DNA of 64,000 bases, taken from assembly GCA_947573605.1 (NCBI GenBank), contig CANPGM010000009.1, forward strand, positions 1 through 64,000. Direction: 5' to 3'. The position numbers and the translations under genes were made by a program. The notes below the pieces were generated by a model that searched no databases, was not told where the DNA came from, and saw only the letters and a list, made by a program, of their open reading frames with translations. The DNA is from an uncultured Roseburia sp. (lineage in GTDB: Bacteria; Bacillota; Clostridia; Lachnospirales; Lachnospiraceae). Each line of letters opens with the position of its first letter. Within the stretch, counting starts at the first letter, position 1. Below are positions 15,890 to 25,419 of this stretch, piece by piece.

Positions 15890-17884
15890 TTGAGCAGCAA
15901 AGGAAAGTTTTATATTACAACCGCAATTGCCTATACATCGGGCAAACCGCATATTGGCAATACCTATGAAATTATACTGGCTGACGCAATTGCACGGTAT
16001 AAAAAGGCCGAAGGCTATGACGTTTATTTCCAGACCGGAACGGACGAACATGGGCAGAAGATTCAGGAAAAGGCCGAGGCCACGGGCATTACGCCGAAAG
16101 AATATGTGGACCGCGTGGCAGGTGAAGTAAAGCGTATCTGGGATTTGACGAATACGTCCTATGACAATTTTGTACGTACAACAGATAAAGATCATGAGAA
16201 GTGTGTGCAGAAAATTTTTAAGAAGCTGTACGATCAGGGAGACATTTATAAAGGGTCATATGAGGGACTTTACTGTACACCGTGCGAATCCTTCTGGACC
16301 GAATCACAGCTTGTAGACGGAAAATGTCCCGATTGCGGGCGCGAGGTAAAGCCGGCAAAGGAGGAAGCCTATTTCTTTAAAATGAGTAAATATGCGGACA
16401 GATTGATTGAACATATTCAAACTCATCCGGATTTTATACAGCCGGTATCCCGGAAAAACGAAATGATGAATAATTTTCTTTTGCCGGGGTTACAGGATCT
16501 GTGTGTTTCGAGAACGTCGTTCCAGTGGGGAATCCAGGTGGATTTTGATCCGAAGCATGTGGTTTACGTATGGCTCGATGCATTGACAAACTATATTACA
16601 AAGATTGGCTATGATCCGGACGGATCAGACGAAGTATTTGCCAAAAACTGGCCCGCAGATTTACATTTAATCGGAAAGGACATTGTACGTTTTCACACGA
16701 TTTACTGGCCTATTTTTCTGATGGCGCTGGATTTGCCGCTTCCAAAGCAGGTGTTCGGCCATCCGTGGCTCTTACAGGGCGGCGATAAGATGAGTAAGTC
16801 GAAAGGGAATGTGATATATGCGGACGATATGGTCGACTTATTCGGCGTGGACGCAACGCGCTATTTTGTCCTTCATGAAATGCCGTTCGACAACGACGGA
16901 ATCATTACCTGGGAACTGGTTGCGGAGCGCTTTAATTCCGATTTGGCAAATATTCTCGGAAATCTTGTAAACCGCACTGTCTCTATGAGTAATAAGTATT
17001 TCGGCGGCGTGGTAAGAAGCACAGGCAGAACGGAGGAAGTGGACGAAGATTTAAAGACGGTTGTAACCGGGACCAGAGACAAAGTAGCGGAAAAGATGGC
17101 GGGTCTTCGTGTGGCGGACGCCATCACGGCTGTTTTTGATTTATTCCGCCGATGCAACAAATATATAGACGAGACGACTCCATGGGTACTTGCAAAGGAC
17201 GAGGCGCAGGAAGAACGTCTGGCCGAGGTGCTGTATAACCTGACGGAATCCATTTCAATCGGCGCCGGTCTGCTTCATAGCTTTTTACCGGAAACGGCGG
17301 AAAAAATTGTAAAACAGCTTCACACCGGACTGCGGAATTTTGAGAGTATGAATCAATTCGGCATTTATGAAAGCGGGACGAAGGTAACGGACGCGCCCGA
17401 AATTTTATTTGCGCGTTTGGATGTAAAGGAGGTTATGGCAAAAGTGGAAGCGATTCAGGCCGCGCAGAAAGCGGAATTTGAAGCGGAGACCGGCAAATCG
17501 GCAGAAGATACCGTTAAAGAAGATGAAACGGAAGTCGTAATTAATCTTGAGCCAAAAGAAGAAATCGAATATAATGATTTTATGAAAATGCAGTTCCAGG
17601 TCGGTGAAATTCTGTCCTGTGAAGCAGTCGAAAAGTCGAAAAAGCTGCTTTGTTCCCAGGTAAAAATCGGAAGCCAGGTAAAGCAGATTGTTTCGGGTAT
17701 CCGAAAATACTATTCACCGGAAGAGATGGTGGGGAAAAAAGTGATGGTGCTTGTAAACTTAAAGCCTGCAAAGCTGGCCGGAGTATTATCGGAGGGAATG
17801 CTTTTGTGTGCGGAAGACGAGAACGGAGCGCTTTCACTTATGGTTCCGGAAAAGAACATGACCTGCGGCGCAGAAATCTGCTGA
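15890..17884 (+). CDS. metG: Methionyl-tRNA synthetase
   Basis: 664 residues. Charges tRNA-Met with methionine. It has the class I HIGH-equivalent SGKPHIGNTYE near residue 20, a zinc knuckle CTPCESFWTESQLVDGKCPDCG, the anticodon region, KMSKSKGN near residue 300, and a C-terminal tRNA-binding OB domain (from about residue 560, starting FMKMQFQVGEIL) that makes the enzyme dimeric. An ATG at 15860 is in frame, but AGAGGT placed four bases before TTG 15890, and the usual beginning of the protein at KGKFYITT, favour TTG. It is controlled by the upstream T-box. Confidence 0.95.
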   Translation: MSSKGKFYITTAIAYTSGKPHIGNTYEIILADAIARYKKAEGYDVYFQTGTDEHGQKIQEKAEATGITPKEYVDRVAGEVKRIWDLTNTSYDNFVRTTDKDHEKCVQKIFKKLYDQGDIYKGSYEGLYCTPCESFWTESQLVDGKCPDCGREVKPAKEEAYFFKMSKYADRLIEHIQTHPDFIQPVSRKNEMMNNFLLPGLQDLCVSRTSFQWGIQVDFDPKHVVYVWLDALTNYITKIGYDPDGSDEVFAKNWPADLHLIGKDIVRFHTIYWPIFLMALDLPLPKQVFGHPWLLQGGDKMSKSKGNVIYADDMVDLFGVDATRYFVLHEMPFDNDGIITWELVAERFNSDLANILGNLVNRTVSMSNKYFGGVVRSTGRTEEVDEDLKTVVTGTRDKVAEKMAGLRVADAITAVFDLFRRCNKYIDETTPWVLAKDEAQEERLAEVLYNLTESISIGAGLLHSFLPETAEKIVKQLHTGLRNFESMNQFGIYESGTKVTDAPEILFARLDVKEVMAKVEAIQAAQKAEFEAETGKSAEDTVKEDETEVVINLEPKEEIEYNDFMKMQFQVGEILSCEAVEKSKKLLCSQVKIGSQVKQIVSGIRKYYSPEEMVGKKVMVLVNLKPAKLAGVLSEGMLLCAEDENGALSLMVPEKNMTCGAEIC

Positions 17885-17918
17885 GAGATGCGGAACAGGA
17901 TAACGGAGGGAAACAGAC

Positions 17919-19244
17919 ATGGGGAAATTTTATTCCGATGAATTGGAACAGGGAATTTTATTGCTTTATTTTCAGCCGGATACGTCAAAATATGCTGAGG
18001 GAGTAAAGTTAATCGAACAGGCCGTAGCAAAAGACGAGCCGGATGCTTATTATTTTCTGGCAAGATGTTATGCATGGGGTGACGGGAATGTAAAAGATGA
18101 CGATAAGAAAGCATTGAGTTTATCCAAAAGGGGAATTGAACTGGGAAGCGATCTCTGCGTACTTGGCGCCGACCGCTTTGACGGGCTTCACGGCGAGTTG
18201 GAAGCGGCGATGCATCATTCGCTTGCCGATTCTTTTGAGGCGGTAAAGAGAAAGGCGGAATCCGGCGACCCTATGGCGCAGTACGCAGTCGGATTATTTT
18301 ATTATTGGCAGGACATCGCTTCTTTGCAGAAGCCGAAAAGCAAAGCGGAGTATGACAAAAACGAAATAAAAAACGGAAAAGAAAGTCATAAATGGTTCCG
18401 CATGGCGGCAAGATGCGGTTGTATTCCGGCTTATCAGAACGTATATCGCAGTCTGGCATACGGCGGAAACGGGATAGCAAAGGACCCGCAGGCAGCATTT
18501 TCCTTTGCGGAAGAGGCAAAGGATTATGTAAAGCTGTCGGGAGAGAACTGCCGCAGTCTGGTATCCGATTACGAAGAAATTAAGAATTACGGTCGGATGC
18601 GGGCATGGGCGGAAATGGGAGCAGCCACAGGCTGTCCGAAATGCACGAATGATCTCGGAAGGATTTATCTGTATGCATGGGGCGTGCCGGAGGATGATAA
18701 AAGGGCGTTTGATTATTTCTGTAAGGCGGACGAACTTGGAAACGAATATGGTTCCTATAATGTAGCGCGTTGTCTTTATAACGGCTGGGGCACTCCGGTA
18801 GATAAGGCAAAGGCGTTTGTTTACTTTAAAAAGGCTTCGGAGAAGGATCACTCCTACGCGCAGGTATATTTGGCGGAATATTATCTGGAAGGGAAATACG
18901 GAGTGGCGCAGGACTATACCGAATGCCGCAGATGGGCAGAGAAAGCGGCCGGACAAGGAAGGGCAAAAGCAAAATATTATCTCGGAAGATGCTATTACGA
19001 AGGTGTCGGCGGGGTAATAAAAAATCCGACGCTTGCGCTCCGCTATTTAAATGAATGTGTGGAATCCGAAACAAAGTTCGGGGACGCATACCGTTATATC
19101 GGAATTATCAGCGATAAAGAGTTGGACTCGCCGGAACAGGCGGCTATAAATTTTGAAAAAGCGATTGCGAACGGATGCGAAGAAGCGAAAAGCGACCTTG
19201 CGCGGTTTAAAAAGACGCTATTTGGCAAATGGAAACGGAGATAG
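17919..19244 (+). CDS. Sel1-like/TPR repeat protein
   Basis: 441 residues made of about eight to nine Sel1-like repeats of 34-38 residues, recognisable by segments such as AYYFLARCYAWGDG, AQYAVGLFYYW, CTNDLGRIYLYAWGVP, GSYNVARCLYNGWGTP and AKYYLGRCYYEGVGG. It has no signal peptide, so it is probably cytosolic. Sel1 solenoids serve as protein-binding scaffolds; no partner can be named. It follows metG by 34 bases and may be co-transcribed with it. Confidence 0.85.
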   Translation: MGKFYSDELEQGILLLYFQPDTSKYAEGVKLIEQAVAKDEPDAYYFLARCYAWGDGNVKDDDKKALSLSKRGIELGSDLCVLGADRFDGLHGELEAAMHHSLADSFEAVKRKAESGDPMAQYAVGLFYYWQDIASLQKPKSKAEYDKNEIKNGKESHKWFRMAARCGCIPAYQNVYRSLAYGGNGIAKDPQAAFSFAEEAKDYVKLSGENCRSLVSDYEEIKNYGRMRAWAEMGAATGCPKCTNDLGRIYLYAWGVPEDDKRAFDYFCKADELGNEYGSYNVARCLYNGWGTPVDKAKAFVYFKKASEKDHSYAQVYLAEYYLEGKYGVAQDYTECRRWAEKAAGQGRAKAKYYLGRCYYEGVGGVIKNPTLALRYLNECVESETKFGDAYRYIGIISDKELDSPEQAAINFEKAIANGCEEAKSDLARFKKTLFGKWKRR

Positions 19245-19322
19245 GTACAGCGCGCTGTGTGTGCCAACATTGCACCATGCGTAAAAAGCAGCGCAGAAAG
19301 TCAGCGCAGAAAAGAGGAAACA

Positions 19323-20084
19323 ATGGGAGATTACAGTAAAACTACACAAGAGATTATTGACAGTGTGAAATGCCCTTACCAGGTTTTTCCGGCAGGAGGA
19401 TCTTCGGAATCGGTAAATGCGGCATATCGTGCCGCGCTTGTCCGCGGAAGAGCCGAGGGGTTTGTGCCGATTCTTGTTGTATCGGACGATACGCTTTCGG
19501 AATGGCTGGGAATTTTAAAGGACGATTCTTATTCCAAAGACGCGGTTTTAAAGCAGGAGGAGTGGAACGGCGAGGAGATTTTAAAGGAAAACCTTGCCCG
19601 GTATGCAGAAGATTTCGCTGAGGATTTCGGAGAAGAAGGCAGTACGGCGGAAGATATTATGGAAGAGTTGATGGGAGAGATGGAAGGCGGAGAAACGATT
19701 GACGAGCTGTCCGCCTTTACAAGCTATTCCGGAAGCGGAATCGAAGAGACGATTCTCTTTGAAATCCCTGTGACAAATCCCTGGGAAGTGATTGCATGGA
19801 TGCCGATGGGCGGTTGGAACGAATGCCCGGACGCTTCCGATATGATAAGAGTCTGCCGATATTGGTATGAAACTTACGGTGCAATTCCGGCAGCGTTTTC
19901 GCATGATGTGTTGGAGTTTTATCTGGAAAAGCCGATAGAGGACGAAGATACGGCATGGAAGCTTGCAAAGGAACACTATTCGTTTTGCCCGGACAGAGTC
20001 GATCAGGGAACGGAAAGCGGCATGATTGGCGAAGTAGCAGACTGTATCAAAGGGTCGTCTGTCTGGTTTTTCTGGTGGGATTAA
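19323..20084 (+). CDS. DUF4253 domain protein
   Basis: 253 residues. The C-terminal half matches DUF4253: NPWEVIAWMPMGGWNECPD, RYWYETYGAIPAAFSHDVLEF, and the end SSVWFFWWD. The N-terminal half contains GRAEGFVPILVVSDD, also family-like. The biochemical role of the family is unknown; members often sit near polymorphic-toxin or Sel1-type genes as accessory proteins. AGAGGA before ATG 19323 decides the start; the frame opens upstream at 19257 without a ribosome site. Confidence 0.8.
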   Translation: MGDYSKTTQEIIDSVKCPYQVFPAGGSSESVNAAYRAALVRGRAEGFVPILVVSDDTLSEWLGILKDDSYSKDAVLKQEEWNGEEILKENLARYAEDFAEDFGEEGSTAEDIMEELMGEMEGGETIDELSAFTSYSGSGIEETILFEIPVTNPWEVIAWMPMGGWNECPDASDMIRVCRYWYETYGAIPAAFSHDVLEFYLEKPIEDEDTAWKLAKEHYSFCPDRVDQGTESGMIGEVADCIKGSSVWFFWWD

Positions 20085-20097
20085 TACGTTGTCTTAT

Positions 20098-20150
20098 ATC
20101 CGCCATACCGTTTTTAGAAATAATAGCGGTATGGCGGATTTCTGTTTTTT
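20098..20150 (+). terminator. Intrinsic terminator after the DUF4253 gene
   Basis: Perfect 13-pair stem ATCCGCCATACCG / CGGTATGGCGGAT with a 16-base loop, followed by TTCTGTTTTTT. It separates the + strand operon from the convergent ABC operon. Confidence 0.88.
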
Positions 20151-20154
20151 GTAT

Positions 20155-21318
20155 TTATTGTTTTCGCTGTCTGTTTAACCGGGATAAGGCAAGCGCCGCA
20201 GAGACCAAAGCTGCAGCGAAGAGAAGCTGGATTCCGAATGCCTTCCAAAAAGAGGACAGGGAAAAAGCTTCCGAAGAAAGACCTCCCAACATGTTGTTTG
20301 CTTTTATATACCAATAAGAAGGTAAAAAACGTGCGATTTTAAGCACCGATTCGGAAAGCATATCCTGCGGAACAAATACGCCGCAGAGAAAGGCTAATCC
20401 GAGCCCTAAAATATTGGATATCATGTTTGCAGTATTGAAATTGATCGAAAAGTTACTGATAAAAAACGCCAGGGCCGCTGCAATCAAAAGCGCTGCAAAG
20501 CTGTTAAGCATTGCAAATAACGCATTGGCATGAAACATTTCTGTCTTGTAAATAAAAACGCCAATAAGAAAGAATAAAAGCCATACGACAAGACTGTATA
20601 GAATACAACAGATGACAATCTGTATGTTCTGGCTGCCGAGACTGGTTGAAGAGCAATTTGTTCTGGCCGCAATATTCTTTTCATGAAACGTAATCACAAG
20701 CGGAGCCAGGCCGCAGATAAAAATAACGATAAAGATATAGGGAAGATATTGATAATGAAAAAATACTTCTTTTCTTACGGCATCAGTATCCGCCTGAAAT
20801 ACAATACTTTCGGTCCCCGCAGTATTCGATATGATAGGATCTGTTTTTTCAATTGCCTCAGGCATGGAAGAACCGCCCGAAAGAAACAGGGTCAGTAATT
20901 TTGTGTATTGAGAAATCTGTAAATCTACAAAATATCCGGTGGCGCTTCCTGGTATTTTTACACATGTATATACTTCGTCGGATTCTCCGGATAAAAGTTT
21001 TTCTTCAAAACCTTTCGTTATGGTACAGATATAACTGATATCGCGGTAATAGAGGTGGTCCTGTAACGTATCCGGGTTGTTTTCCAGCGGTTTAAGGTTA
21101 TGGATAGAGCCGAGGTAACGAGTCAATGCTGCGCTGGCTTTTGAATTGTCCTCATCAATAACGCAGATATTCAGTGATTTTGATTGAAAATTAGCTTCTA
21201 TATTTTTTTGTGAAGAGGTTCCCAGTAAAATACTGATGAAGACATAGATAAAGAAGTAAATACTTAACGACGGAAGCCGTTTTTTTGCAATTTTAAAGAA
21301 AGAGTTAAAGAGCATCAT
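20155..21318 (-). CDS. ABC-2 type transporter permease
   Basis: 387 residues with ABC-2 exporter topology: one N-terminal membrane segment (SLSIYFFIYVFISILLG), a large external domain of about 150 residues, then five to six segments (YLPYIFIVIFICGLAPLVI onward). It overlaps the preceding permease gene by 14 bases, so the two are translationally coupled and probably form a heterodimeric channel with the ATPase at 22515. The substrate is unknown; the divergent NarL-type two-component system suggests export of an antimicrobial peptide or lipid compound. Confidence 0.88.
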   Translation of the reverse strand: MMLFNSFFKIAKKRLPSLSIYFFIYVFISILLGTSSQKNIEANFQSKSLNICVIDEDNSKASAALTRYLGSIHNLKPLENNPDTLQDHLYYRDISYICTITKGFEEKLLSGESDEVYTCVKIPGSATGYFVDLQISQYTKLLTLFLSGGSSMPEAIEKTDPIISNTAGTESIVFQADTDAVRKEVFFHYQYLPYIFIVIFICGLAPLVITFHEKNIAARTNCSSTSLGSQNIQIVICCILYSLVVWLLFFLIGVFIYKTEMFHANALFAMLNSFAALLIAAALAFFISNFSINFNTANMISNILGLGLAFLCGVFVPQDMLSESVLKIARFLPSYWYIKANNMLGGLSSEAFSLSSFWKAFGIQLLFAAALVSAALALSRLNRQRKQ

Positions 21319-22501
21319 ATTTTTTCCTCCTTACCATCATAACTCCGCCGAAACAGCACAGGGCTGAGAGAATGAAAAGTACCAGTATGTTTTCAAAGTA
21401 TCTCGTATGCGATTGGCATATGGACAGTGCATAAAAGCTGTCGGTAATCAGCGCTGCGGGATTGATGTGGTTGAACCACGGACAGACCTGGTCTACCAGA
21501 ATACGCATATTTCCTACCATAAGTCCGCTGAAAAAGCTGCAGAACATGGAAAAGGCCATTAGGAGGCTATATTTTATATTTTCGTTCATTTTTCCCAGGC
21601 TTCCAATAAAAAAACCAAAGCTGATGCCGGCAATACATCCTATAAGTGCAGTGAAGAAAATAAAACCGCCTTCGCTGCCAAAATTTATTTTCAATGCAAA
21701 AATCAGATATAACAGAAGCAAACAAAGCGCCGAAAAATGGAACACAAGGGCGGAAAGCAGGCTGCCGCAGGCGGATAACAGTTTCGGAACCGGAGAAATC
21801 CCTTTTCTGGTTCCAAGCGCCGACAGATTAGCCTGACTTTGCAGGGCTGCCTGCAGTCCGCCCATAAAAGCATAAAGACAGGTCATTGCGATCAGATTAA
21901 AAAAATAGGTCAGCATTTCGTCCATTGAACCGTCGGAATAGGAAGTTTCCCGGATATAGCCAACGTCTTTTGAAAGCGATTCTATCACAGCAGGAAGACG
22001 CTCCGGGTTGTCTGATGCAATATCGGCAATTGTTTCAAAATACATACAATATTCTTCTACAAAAGTATTTAATATGCTTTGTTCCAGCTTCATATTAGTC
22101 ATTTCCGCCGAAATGGACAGTCTGACAGGATCGTCCTCGTAAAGGATACCAATAATTTCTTTCTTTTCCAGGAGAGAAAGCGCTTCTTCTTCCGTTGTAT
22201 ATACGGCGTCAAATAACCGATCGTCGCCCGGCTCATTTAATGCGTCAATTGTCTCACGAAACGAGTTTTGATATAGAGAATAGTCGCTTTCCGGAGGGGA
22301 TTCATGGCTGGCAGATGCGGCAGAATCATGTTTTAATACAACTGCAGTCGGTATAGGGTCAAATTTTTCATCCGCCGACAATCCGGCAAAGGCAAAATGA
22401 AACATGGTGGCAAGTGCAATCGGAAAAAACAGATTCCAGAATACCTGGGTTTTGTTACGGAAGAACTGTAACAAACTGTATCGAAAAGAATGAATGAACA
22501 T
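21305..22501 (-). CDS. ABC-2 type transporter permease
   Basis: 398 residues, same topology as its neighbour: one N-terminal segment (FWNLFFPIALATMFHFAFAGL), an external domain with family-like VYTTEEEALSLLEKKEIIGIL, and a C-terminal membrane block of five to six segments. It lies 13 bases after the ATPase gene and overlaps the next permease, making a three-gene operon of ATPase plus two permeases. Confidence 0.88.
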   Translation of the reverse strand: MFIHSFRYSLLQFFRNKTQVFWNLFFPIALATMFHFAFAGLSADEKFDPIPTAVVLKHDSAASASHESPPESDYSLYQNSFRETIDALNEPGDDRLFDAVYTTEEEALSLLEKKEIIGILYEDDPVRLSISAEMTNMKLEQSILNTFVEEYCMYFETIADIASDNPERLPAVIESLSKDVGYIRETSYSDGSMDEMLTYFFNLIAMTCLYAFMGGLQAALQSQANLSALGTRKGISPVPKLLSACGSLLSALVFHFSALCLLLLYLIFALKINFGSEGGFIFFTALIGCIAGISFGFFIGSLGKMNENIKYSLLMAFSMFCSFFSGLMVGNMRILVDQVCPWFNHINPAALITDSFYALSICQSHTRYFENILVLFILSALCCFGGVMMVRRKKYDAL

Positions 22502-22514
22502 ATCTTACCTCCTG

Positions 22515-23456
22515 TCAGTCTCTGAGTTCTTTTCCGGTTATTTCCAGAAAGACGTCGTTTAAAGTGGGCATTTCCGAATAAACCCGGCCAAAAGACAGTT
22601 CTTTTGACTGCAGATAATTTAATATGCGGATTAAATTGTGCTTACCGCCGTTTAATAAGACCTGAAGCTGGTGATTTTGAAATCTGACTTCATATACATG
22701 AGGCAGTTCACGGATTGCCGTAAGATCTTCCTCCGGAATAGAAAGAATTTCAATTGAAACGATTTCTTTCTTTTTAATGAGCTGTTTTAATTCTTCTTTT
22801 GTGCCGATTGCAAGGTTTTTCCCTTTATCCATAATTGCAATTCTGGTACAGAGCTGTTCGACTTCTTCCATGTAGTGGGAAGTATAAATAATTGTTGCAC
22901 CTTGTCGGTTCAGTTCCTGTATACCCTCTAAGATCTTATTCCGGCTTTGAGGGTCGACCGCAACAGTCGGTTCATCTAAAAAAATCAGCTTTGGCTTATG
23001 AGCGATTCCGCACGCAATATTCAGTCGCCGCAGCAGGCCTCCGGACAGTTTTTTCGGATAAAATTTGCGGAAATCACCTAATTCGACAAAATCAATTGCC
23101 TCATTCACATATTGTTTTCTTTTCGCTTTGTCTCTGATATACAGACCACAGAAATAGTCAATATTTTCGCAGACGGTCAGCTCATCGAAAACAGCTACGT
23201 TCTGCAAAACAACACCGATTTGGCGTTTTAAGTCATAACTGTCCGGATGCATTTCTTTTCCGAAAACTTCAATGCTGCCCTTATCATAGGTCAGCAGTGA
23301 AAGGATACAATTGATAGTTGTGGTTTTCCCGGAACCGTTCGGCCCTAACAGACCGAATATTTCTCCGTCTTCAATTTGCAGATTAAAATGGTCTAATGCG
23401 ACCAGTTCCCGGTAACGTTTTACCAGATTTTCTACTTTTACGGCAGGTATATTCAT
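22515..23456 (-). CDS. ABC transporter ATP-binding protein
   Basis: 313 residues. Walker A GLLGPNGSGKTTT at about residue 34-46, Q-loop VVLQNVAVFDELT, signature LSGGLLRRLNIA, Walker B LIFLDEPTVAVDP, and the His-loop IIYTSHYMEEVE. The C-terminal 80 residues are the extra domain usual in ABC-2 exporters of the CcmA/DrrA type. It is the first gene of the exporter operon and is transcribed away from the two-component system. Confidence 0.95.
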   Translation of the reverse strand: MNIPAVKVENLVKRYRELVALDHFNLQIEDGEIFGLLGPNGSGKTTTINCILSLLTYDKGSIEVFGKEMHPDSYDLKRQIGVVLQNVAVFDELTVCENIDYFCGLYIRDKAKRKQYVNEAIDFVELGDFRKFYPKKLSGGLLRRLNIACGIAHKPKLIFLDEPTVAVDPQSRNKILEGIQELNRQGATIIYTSHYMEEVEQLCTRIAIMDKGKNLAIGTKEELKQLIKKKEIVSIEILSIPEEDLTAIRELPHVYEVRFQNHQLQVLLNGGKHNLIRILNYLQSKELSFGRVYSEMPTLNDVFLEITGKELRD

Positions 23457-23567
23457 ATCAGCGCCGCGCCTCCTTTAATCTTATTAATTTTTGGAAATAC
23501 TGTTGTTATACCGGAATTATAGAAGAAAAAAGTCCTACTTGTAAGTGTAATGTGTCAGACGGCAGGG

Positions 23568-23579
23568 TGACAATTGTCA
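23568..23579. promoter_or_regulatory. Perfect palindrome between ABC operon and two-component system
   Basis: TGACAATTGTCA lies in the 236-base divergent intergenic region, 112 bases before the ATPase start and 114 before the kinase start. It is a candidate site for the NarL/LuxR-type response regulator. A perfect 12-base palindrome is modest evidence on its own. Confidence 0.45.
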
Positions 23580-23692
23580 TCATTTTTAGAAAAGAATGAA
23601 AAATGCTGTTCGATGAGAGAAGGACGTGTTATGTTAATAGAGACATATTTGTAAGATAATAAAAGAACAGAATGGGGTTCTAAGGAATAAGC

Positions 23693-24766
23693 ATGAATAA
23701 ATTAACGGACAATCTAATGTTATTGATCTTTTCGTTTGTTATGGTCTTTCAGAAATCGGATATAGCGGAGCCGGTTCTGGCCTTTTTGATGGGAATTATT
23801 CTGGCGTTTCTTGGAATATATATTTCCCAGGAAAGGTATTTTCTTGCTTTATGTATCCTCTTTCCTTTCATCTGCGTTTTTGTCAATTCGCTTATCTGTT
23901 TCCTGCCGATTATGATTTATCACGGATATCGATTTCGCCTCCGGGGCGCTGCGGTATGTCTGTTGCCGATTTTTTGGGCATTGTCCGGTTTTGTAACCTC
24001 GGAACTTATTTTATGGGCTGCCGTCTGCTGCCTCGGATTCTTCCTTGCAGTTCGATCGGAACGGATAGAAGCGATCGAACACGATATCATACGAATTAGA
24101 GATAACGGTGTAGAATTAAATCTAATGTTAGAGGAAAAAAACAGAATTTTAATAGAAAAGCAGGATTATGAGATTTATCTTGCAACATTAAAAGAACGAA
24201 ACCGGATTGCCAGAGAGATTCATGATAATGTGGGGCATTTACTCTCCCGCTCTATTCTCCAGATCGGCGCATTGGGAACGATATATAAAGAGGAGCCGCT
24301 GCACGGGCATCTTACTGGAATTAATGACACATTAAACCTTGCAATGGACAGTATACGGGAAAGTGTGCATGATCTTCACGATGACTCCATAGATTTGAAG
24401 CAGGCGATTTTAGACGCGACAAAAGAGATGAAGGAGAACTATAGGCTTAAGATAGACTTTGATATGACGAAGGCAGTTCCTAAAACGGTAAAGTATTGTT
24501 TTATTGCAACGGTAAAAGAGGCAATGTCCAATATTATCAAACATTCCGATGCAAATAAGATAGAGATTATTCTGCGGGAGCATCCGGGGTTTTATCAATT
24601 GTCTATTGAGGATAACGGGACGACGTCTTCTTCCGCTTCTACGGGCGGAATTGGGCTTATAAATATGAAAGAACGGGTGGAAGCGCTGCGGGGTACGCTT
24701 CATATTCAATCGGAAAGCGGCTTTAAGATTTTTATTACCATTAAAAAGCAGGAAGTCCTCTCCTGA
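23693..24766 (+). CDS. NarL-type sensor histidine kinase
   Basis: 357 residues. The N-terminal 120 residues contain four to five membrane segments with little extracellular sequence, as in kinases that sense within the membrane. A HisKA_3 dimerisation domain carries the phospho-accepting His in RIAREIHDNVGHLLSR, and the ATPase domain shows VKEAMSNIIKHSDA (N box) and GGIGLINMKERVEAL (G box). It is encoded with its regulator and divergent to an ABC exporter, a layout typical of bacteriocin- or antibiotic-responsive systems. Confidence 0.92.
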   Translation: MNKLTDNLMLLIFSFVMVFQKSDIAEPVLAFLMGIILAFLGIYISQERYFLALCILFPFICVFVNSLICFLPIMIYHGYRFRLRGAAVCLLPIFWALSGFVTSELILWAAVCCLGFFLAVRSERIEAIEHDIIRIRDNGVELNLMLEEKNRILIEKQDYEIYLATLKERNRIAREIHDNVGHLLSRSILQIGALGTIYKEEPLHGHLTGINDTLNLAMDSIRESVHDLHDDSIDLKQAILDATKEMKENYRLKIDFDMTKAVPKTVKYCFIATVKEAMSNIIKHSDANKIEIILREHPGFYQLSIEDNGTTSSSASTGGIGLINMKERVEALRGTLHIQSESGFKIFITIKKQEVLS

Positions 24767-24798
24767 GAGAGAAATTGAAAGAAAGACAGGTAAATAAA

Positions 24799-25419
24799 AT
24801 GAGGGTAGTGGTGGTAGACGACGATCAGCTGGTTGCAATTTCGCTGAAAACAATTTTAGAAGCGGACGCTGATATCAAAGTTGCGGCAACCGGTTACAGT
24901 GGGAGCGATGCCGTTTCTCTTTATGAAAAGTTTCGGCCTGAAGTGCTGCTGATGGACATTCGGATGGAAGAAGTAAACGGCCTTGAAGCGGCGGAGCAGA
25001 TTTTAGCCGCTTATCCGGAAGCCAGGATATTATTTCTGACTACTTTTTCAGATGATGAGTATATTGTTAAGGCATTAAGCATCGGGGCGAAAGGATATAT
25101 TTTAAAGCAGGATTTTGAAGGGATTGTGCCGGCGTTAAAGGCGGTCTTCGGGGGACAGAGCGTCTTCGGCGGTGAAATTGTGGACAGGCTGCCGGTATTG
25201 ATGCAGTCAAAAGAAGAGTTTGACTATAGCCGTTATGAAATAACGGAAAAAGAAAGAGCGATAATAGAATTGGTCGCCGAAGGTTTCAGCAATAAGGAAA
25301 TTGCCGGAAAGCTTTTTTTAAGCGAAGGGACTGTGCGCAACTATATCAGCGCCGTGCTGGAAAAACTTTCGCTGCGGGACCGGACGCAGCTTGCCGTCTT
25401 TTATTATAAAAACTTATAA
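24799..25419 (+). CDS. NarL/LuxR-family response regulator
   Basis: 206 residues. Receiver domain with acidic pocket VVVDDDQ, phospho-acceptor Asp in VLLMDIRMEE, Thr in LFLTTFSDDEY and Lys in GAKGYILKQD. The C-terminal LuxR helix-turn-helix is EKERAIIELVAEGFSNKEIA and LSEGTVRNYISAVLEKL. The start ATG 24799 follows ACAGGT; the frame opens at 24775 but without a better site. Partner of the kinase encoded 32 bases upstream; the likely target is the divergent ABC operon. Confidence 0.93.
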   Translation: MRVVVVDDDQLVAISLKTILEADADIKVAATGYSGSDAVSLYEKFRPEVLLMDIRMEEVNGLEAAEQILAAYPEARILFLTTFSDDEYIVKALSIGAKGYILKQDFEGIVPALKAVFGGQSVFGGEIVDRLPVLMQSKEEFDYSRYEITEKERAIIELVAEGFSNKEIAGKLFLSEGTVRNYISAVLEKLSLRDRTQLAVFYYKNL

